41,293 bases of DNA from Owenweeksia sp. (lineage in GTDB: Bacteria > Bacteroidota > Bacteroidia > Flavobacteriales > Schleiferiaceae): NCBI GenBank assembly GCA_028285465.1, contig JANQPD010000047.1:1-41293 (forward strand), written 5' to 3'. Below the pieces are notes generated by a model. It saw nothing but the letters and a program-made list of their open reading frames with translations. It was not told the origin of the DNA and ran no database searches. Below, piece by piece: positions 38,708-41,293 of the stretch (positions are counted from its first letter, which is position 1; every line of letters begins with the position of its first letter). The position numbers were made by a program, and so were the translations under genes.

Positions 38708-39919
38708 ATGACCAACAGGATTACGGGGCAGGATTTTTTATTTGTAGGCCAGCAACCATGGGATGTGCCCATCGGCAGCAATTGTAAAAACATTGCGGAA
38801 GAGGTGGCCAAACACAACCGGGTACTTTATGTGAACATACCGCTTGACCGGAACACCCTTTTGCGCAACCGGCCCGAGGATGCTCAAATCATTGCCAAAC
38901 GCAAAAAGGTGCTGAACGGAGAAGCTCCCGCCCTTGAGCAGATAAGTGAGAATCTGTGGACCCTTACCCCGAACACCGTTTTAGAGTCCATTAACATACT
39001 GCCTGACGGCTTTTTGTTTGATTTCTTCAACAAGCGAAACAACAAGCGTATCGCAAGAGAGATAAAAAAAGGACTACAGGCTTTGGACTTCAAAGATTTC
39101 CTGTTGTTTAACGACAGCGATATGTTTCGGTCTTTTTATTTAAAGGAATTGCTGAAGCCAAAAAGCTATGTTTATTATTCGCGTGACAACCTGATCTCTA
39201 CAGATTATTTCAAAAAGCACGGGGTGCGCCTTGAACCCAAACTCATTGCCAAGGCGGATGTAGCAGTAGCCAACAGCACTTTTTTGAGAGACTATTGCGC
39301 TGCGCACAACAAACACGCCTATTATGTAGGCCAGGGGTGTGACCTCAGTATTTTTGATTTAAGCCAGCACTACGAAGAACCTCCGGAGTACAGAGACATC
39401 CCCAACCCCCGCATTGGTTATATCGGCGCCTTATTGACCTTACGCCTGGACCTGAGCCTGCTTGAGCAGCTAGCAGAAGAAAAAAGGGAGTGGCAATGGA
39501 TATTTGTGGGACCGGAAGACGAAGCATTTAAAAACAGCGCTTTACACCGGTTAGACAACGTGCATTTCACGGGCCCTAAGAAACCCGGGGAGCTAGCGCA
39601 ATACCTGCACTATTTTGACGTAGCCATGAACCCACAGATTGTAAACCCTATGACCATTGGCAATTATCCCCGCAAAATTGACGAGTACCTGGCCATGGGC
39701 AAACCTACGGTAGCTACGCGAACCAAGGCCATGGGTATTTTTGAAGAGCATACCTTTTTAGCGGAGGGAAAAGAAGAATACATTGAAGCTATTGAAAAAG
39801 CGCTGGCTGCTAATACGGAAGAAGAGAAACAAAAACGGATAACTTTCGCGCACAGCCATACCTGGGAAAATAGCGTAAATGAAATCTACGGGGCCATCCG
39901 CAAAGTTGAAAAAAGCTAA
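38708..39919 (+). CDS. GT-B family glycosyltransferase
   Basis: A 403-residue soluble GT4-like enzyme. The N-terminal domain starts FLFVGQQPWDVPIGSNCKNI and EEVAKHNRVLYVNIPLDR; the middle has VYYSRDNLISTDYFKKHG and VAVANSTFLRDYC. The donor domain contains RIGYIGALLTLRLDLSLLEQ, WQWIFVGPEDEAFKN and NPMTIGNYPRKIDEYLAMGK. This resembles the TuaH/teichuronic-acid-type glycosyltransferases. It diverges from the flippase operon over a 56-nt gap and its stop overlaps the convergent GT2 stop by 4 nt. Sugar specificity is unknown. Confidence 0.88.
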   Translation: MTNRITGQDFLFVGQQPWDVPIGSNCKNIAEEVAKHNRVLYVNIPLDRNTLLRNRPEDAQIIAKRKKVLNGEAPALEQISENLWTLTPNTVLESINILPDGFLFDFFNKRNNKRIAREIKKGLQALDFKDFLLFNDSDMFRSFYLKELLKPKSYVYYSRDNLISTDYFKKHGVRLEPKLIAKADVAVANSTFLRDYCAAHNKHAYYVGQGCDLSIFDLSQHYEEPPEYRDIPNPRIGYIGALLTLRLDLSLLEQLAEEKREWQWIFVGPEDEAFKNSALHRLDNVHFTGPKKPGELAQYLHYFDVAMNPQIVNPMTIGNYPRKIDEYLAMGKPTVATRTKAMGIFEEHTFLAEGKEEYIEAIEKALAANTEEEKQKRITFAHSHTWENSVNEIYGAIRKVEKS

Positions 39920-41109
39920 GGCTCCCTGTTTTCTACCGTTTTTTCTGTTACCTCAAATTTTGAAGCAGTAGACTTATTGATTTTGAGTATGGCCAACAAC
40001 ATGGCCCAAATCGCCTTTGGGATATTGAACAATGCCTTGAGGAGCCTGGCATTATAGAATCTTCCGGGCACCGCCAAGGCCAATGCCAGGAAGTAAAGGA
40101 CCATTAGGTATAGCCAGTATAGGCTCAGAGGCGTAAACAAGCTCAGTAAGCCCATCACACCAAAAATACCGATCAGCAACACCTTTGGAACAAGGAACAT
40201 CTGAAAGGCTTTATCAAAATAACCGAAATTGCCTTTTGAAAAAAGTTTTACGAAACCATCTAAGAAATAGTGCTTAAAAAAATACAGCTGCACCCCGACC
40301 CAGCGGGTTCTTTGCTTACTAAAGTTCGAAGCGTTGGCTACTTTTTCATCATATACCAGGGCATCTTCGAGGTACTCAATCGTTTGCCCTTCTTCTAGCA
40401 CTTTTAGCTCTATTAGTTTATCCTCACCGGCCACATCCTCTATATCGGCCATCACTTGTTTGTAGTAAGCAAAGTCAAACGCCATTCCCGAGCCAATCAA
40501 AGCCGAAGACACCCCTAAAGCACGGTGCCCTTTTCTGAAAATGCTGTTGCCGATCTCCTCGTTTATAGCATCCAGCAGAGAAAAATCCTGATCCTGGTTC
40601 TTTGCTGTTCGATGCCCCTGGATCACCTTAAAGCCTGCATTGTACGCTGCATTTACCTTCTTAAGGTAGCCTGGAGCCATCAGGTTATCGCTATCCAGCA
40701 CTACGGCCATATCAAAATTAAAGGGGGCCAACGCTTCAAGGGCCTTGTTTACGCTTTTTGCTTTTGTAGAGTTTTCGAAAGAAACTTCCAGCACATCTAT
40801 GTCCAAAACACGGAGACCTGAGAGGGTTTCGGGTGCAAAACTATCTGCCACCACCATCACCCGGTACAACTCTTTCGGGTAATCCTGTTTTAAGGCATCC
40901 GAAGCGGTATGAACGATTATGCGGTCTTCTTTATACCCGGGGATAATAACGGCAACCCGGTTTAAGGGCGCCTGGTGCTCTACATGAATATTCGGACGGT
41001 ACTTGAACACACTCGCAAAAGCATAGACAAACAAGTAAACCACCTGGCTACCAAGAACTACAAGGAAAAACCATTCAATAATGCCCAGCACCAAAAATAT
41101 CTGCTCCAT
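39916..41109 (-). CDS. Membrane processive family-2 glycosyltransferase
   Basis: The 397-residue protein has two N-terminal hydrophobic segments and about three C-terminal ones (AFQMFLVPKVLLIGIFGVMG, then LYWLYLMVLYFLALALAVPG) around a GT-A domain. Motifs are VAVIIPGYKEDRIIVHTASD, VMVVADSF, the DxD in MAVVLDSDNLMAPGYLKKVN, the acceptor acidic residues in AGEDKLIELKVLEEG and KQRTRWVG for QxxRW. It looks like a cellulose/hyaluronan-type synthase or a membrane GT2 acting on repeat units. It marks the right end of the polysaccharide locus. Confidence 0.9.
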   Translation of the reverse strand: MEQIFLVLGIIEWFFLVVLGSQVVYLFVYAFASVFKYRPNIHVEHQAPLNRVAVIIPGYKEDRIIVHTASDALKQDYPKELYRVMVVADSFAPETLSGLRVLDIDVLEVSFENSTKAKSVNKALEALAPFNFDMAVVLDSDNLMAPGYLKKVNAAYNAGFKVIQGHRTAKNQDQDFSLLDAINEEIGNSIFRKGHRALGVSSALIGSGMAFDFAYYKQVMADIEDVAGEDKLIELKVLEEGQTIEYLEDALVYDEKVANASNFSKQRTRWVGVQLYFFKHYFLDGFVKLFSKGNFGYFDKAFQMFLVPKVLLIGIFGVMGLLSLFTPLSLYWLYLMVLYFLALALAVPGRFYNARLLKALFNIPKAIWAMLLAILKINKSTASKFEVTEKTVENREP

Positions 41110-41151
41110 ACTCCTTAGTTACTTCGGGCAATATCAGAAAAAAATACAGAC

Positions 41152-41293
41152 TTACTGCACGATGAGTTTTTGCGGGATAAGCCATTCCCCATGCGCCATT
41201 ACTTCTACCAGGTAAACACCTTTTGGAAAACTGTGCTGCAGGGTATATTTATTTTGATTTGGACGTGCCCTGTATACTTCTTTCCCGTTCAGG
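41152..41293 (-). CDS. T9SS cargo protein, C-terminal sorting domain only (5' end beyond window)
   Basis: A minus-strand frame enters from the right edge and ends at the TAA at 41154-41152, giving 46 residues. It reads NGKEVYRARPN, then YTLQHSFPKGVYLVEVMAHG and a terminal PQKLIVQ. The GxYxVxV core followed by a short basic strand ending in KxIVx is the type-A sorting domain of the type IX secretion system. The N-terminal cargo domain is outside the window, so the function is unknown. Confidence 0.85.
   Translation of the reverse strand, partial: LNGKEVYRARPNQNKYTLQHSFPKGVYLVEVMAHGEWLIPQKLIVQ

Noticed and set aside
24612..41109. Possibility that the polysaccharide locus is a mobile island
   Set aside because: No transposase, integrase, tRNA or flanking direct repeat seen, and base use looks like the rest of the window by eye; composition was not computed.

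Overview
The window is a gene-dense chromosomal segment of a Bacteroidota bacterium, most likely Flavobacteriia or a close relative. The evidence is a T9SS-type C-terminal sorting domain at the right edge, a GldI-like lipoprotein, a TonB-dependent receptor of the carboxypeptidase-regulatory/plug/barrel type, an LruC lipoprotein, a YceI/DUF5777 cassette, TPR sensors with LuxR-like or HisKA_2 output, and repeated TAnnTTTG promoter -7 boxes. I see no rRNA, tRNA, CRISPR array or insertion sequence. I cannot name the genus.

Left part (1-13158): a truncated secreted LamG-like protein; a TPR/LuxR-HTH membrane regulator with a DUF1801 gene; a hybrid histidine kinase; uvrB followed 2 nt later by an outer-membrane receptor; an unrecognised acidic protein; and a HisKA_2 TPR sensor kinase overlapping a LytTR response regulator. 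A strong bidirectional hairpin terminator (13125-13158) closes this part.

Middle part (13163-24454): a leftward operon of nrnA-like DHH phosphoesterase, gldI-like FKBP lipoprotein and two cyclophilin-FKBP fusion isomerases, one exported as a lipoprotein and one apparently cytoplasmic. A UMF1-family MFS transporter diverges from it. Next come an OB-fold protein and a rightward cassette of cytochrome-like lipoprotein, YceI protein, DUF5777 beta-barrel and L-2-hydroxyglutarate oxidase. An HD phosphohydrolase and a large LruC lipoprotein end this part.

Right part (24612-41109): a 16.5-kb exopolysaccharide locus in divergent operons. It holds six glycosyltransferases, an O-antigen ligase/polymerase-type protein, a Wzx-type flippase, a Wzz-type co-polymerase with a degenerate kinase-like tail, a short TolC-like outer-membrane protein and an initiating sugar-phosphate transferase. 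Set inside the export operon is a signalling block: a sigma-54 NtrC-type regulator, an Hpt protein and a stand-alone receiver. The initiating transferase itself carries an N-terminal pseudo-receiver with Glu at the phospho-Asp position. No histidine kinase and no Wza-type exporter lie in the locus. This block is the best candidate for an undescribed system: a phosphorelay physically and translationally coupled to the first committed step of polysaccharide assembly.

Four genes of the polysaccharide locus appear to start with TTG. Several promoters in the window sit so close to their start codon that the transcripts should be almost leaderless. The last 142 bases hold the C-terminus of another T9SS cargo protein.
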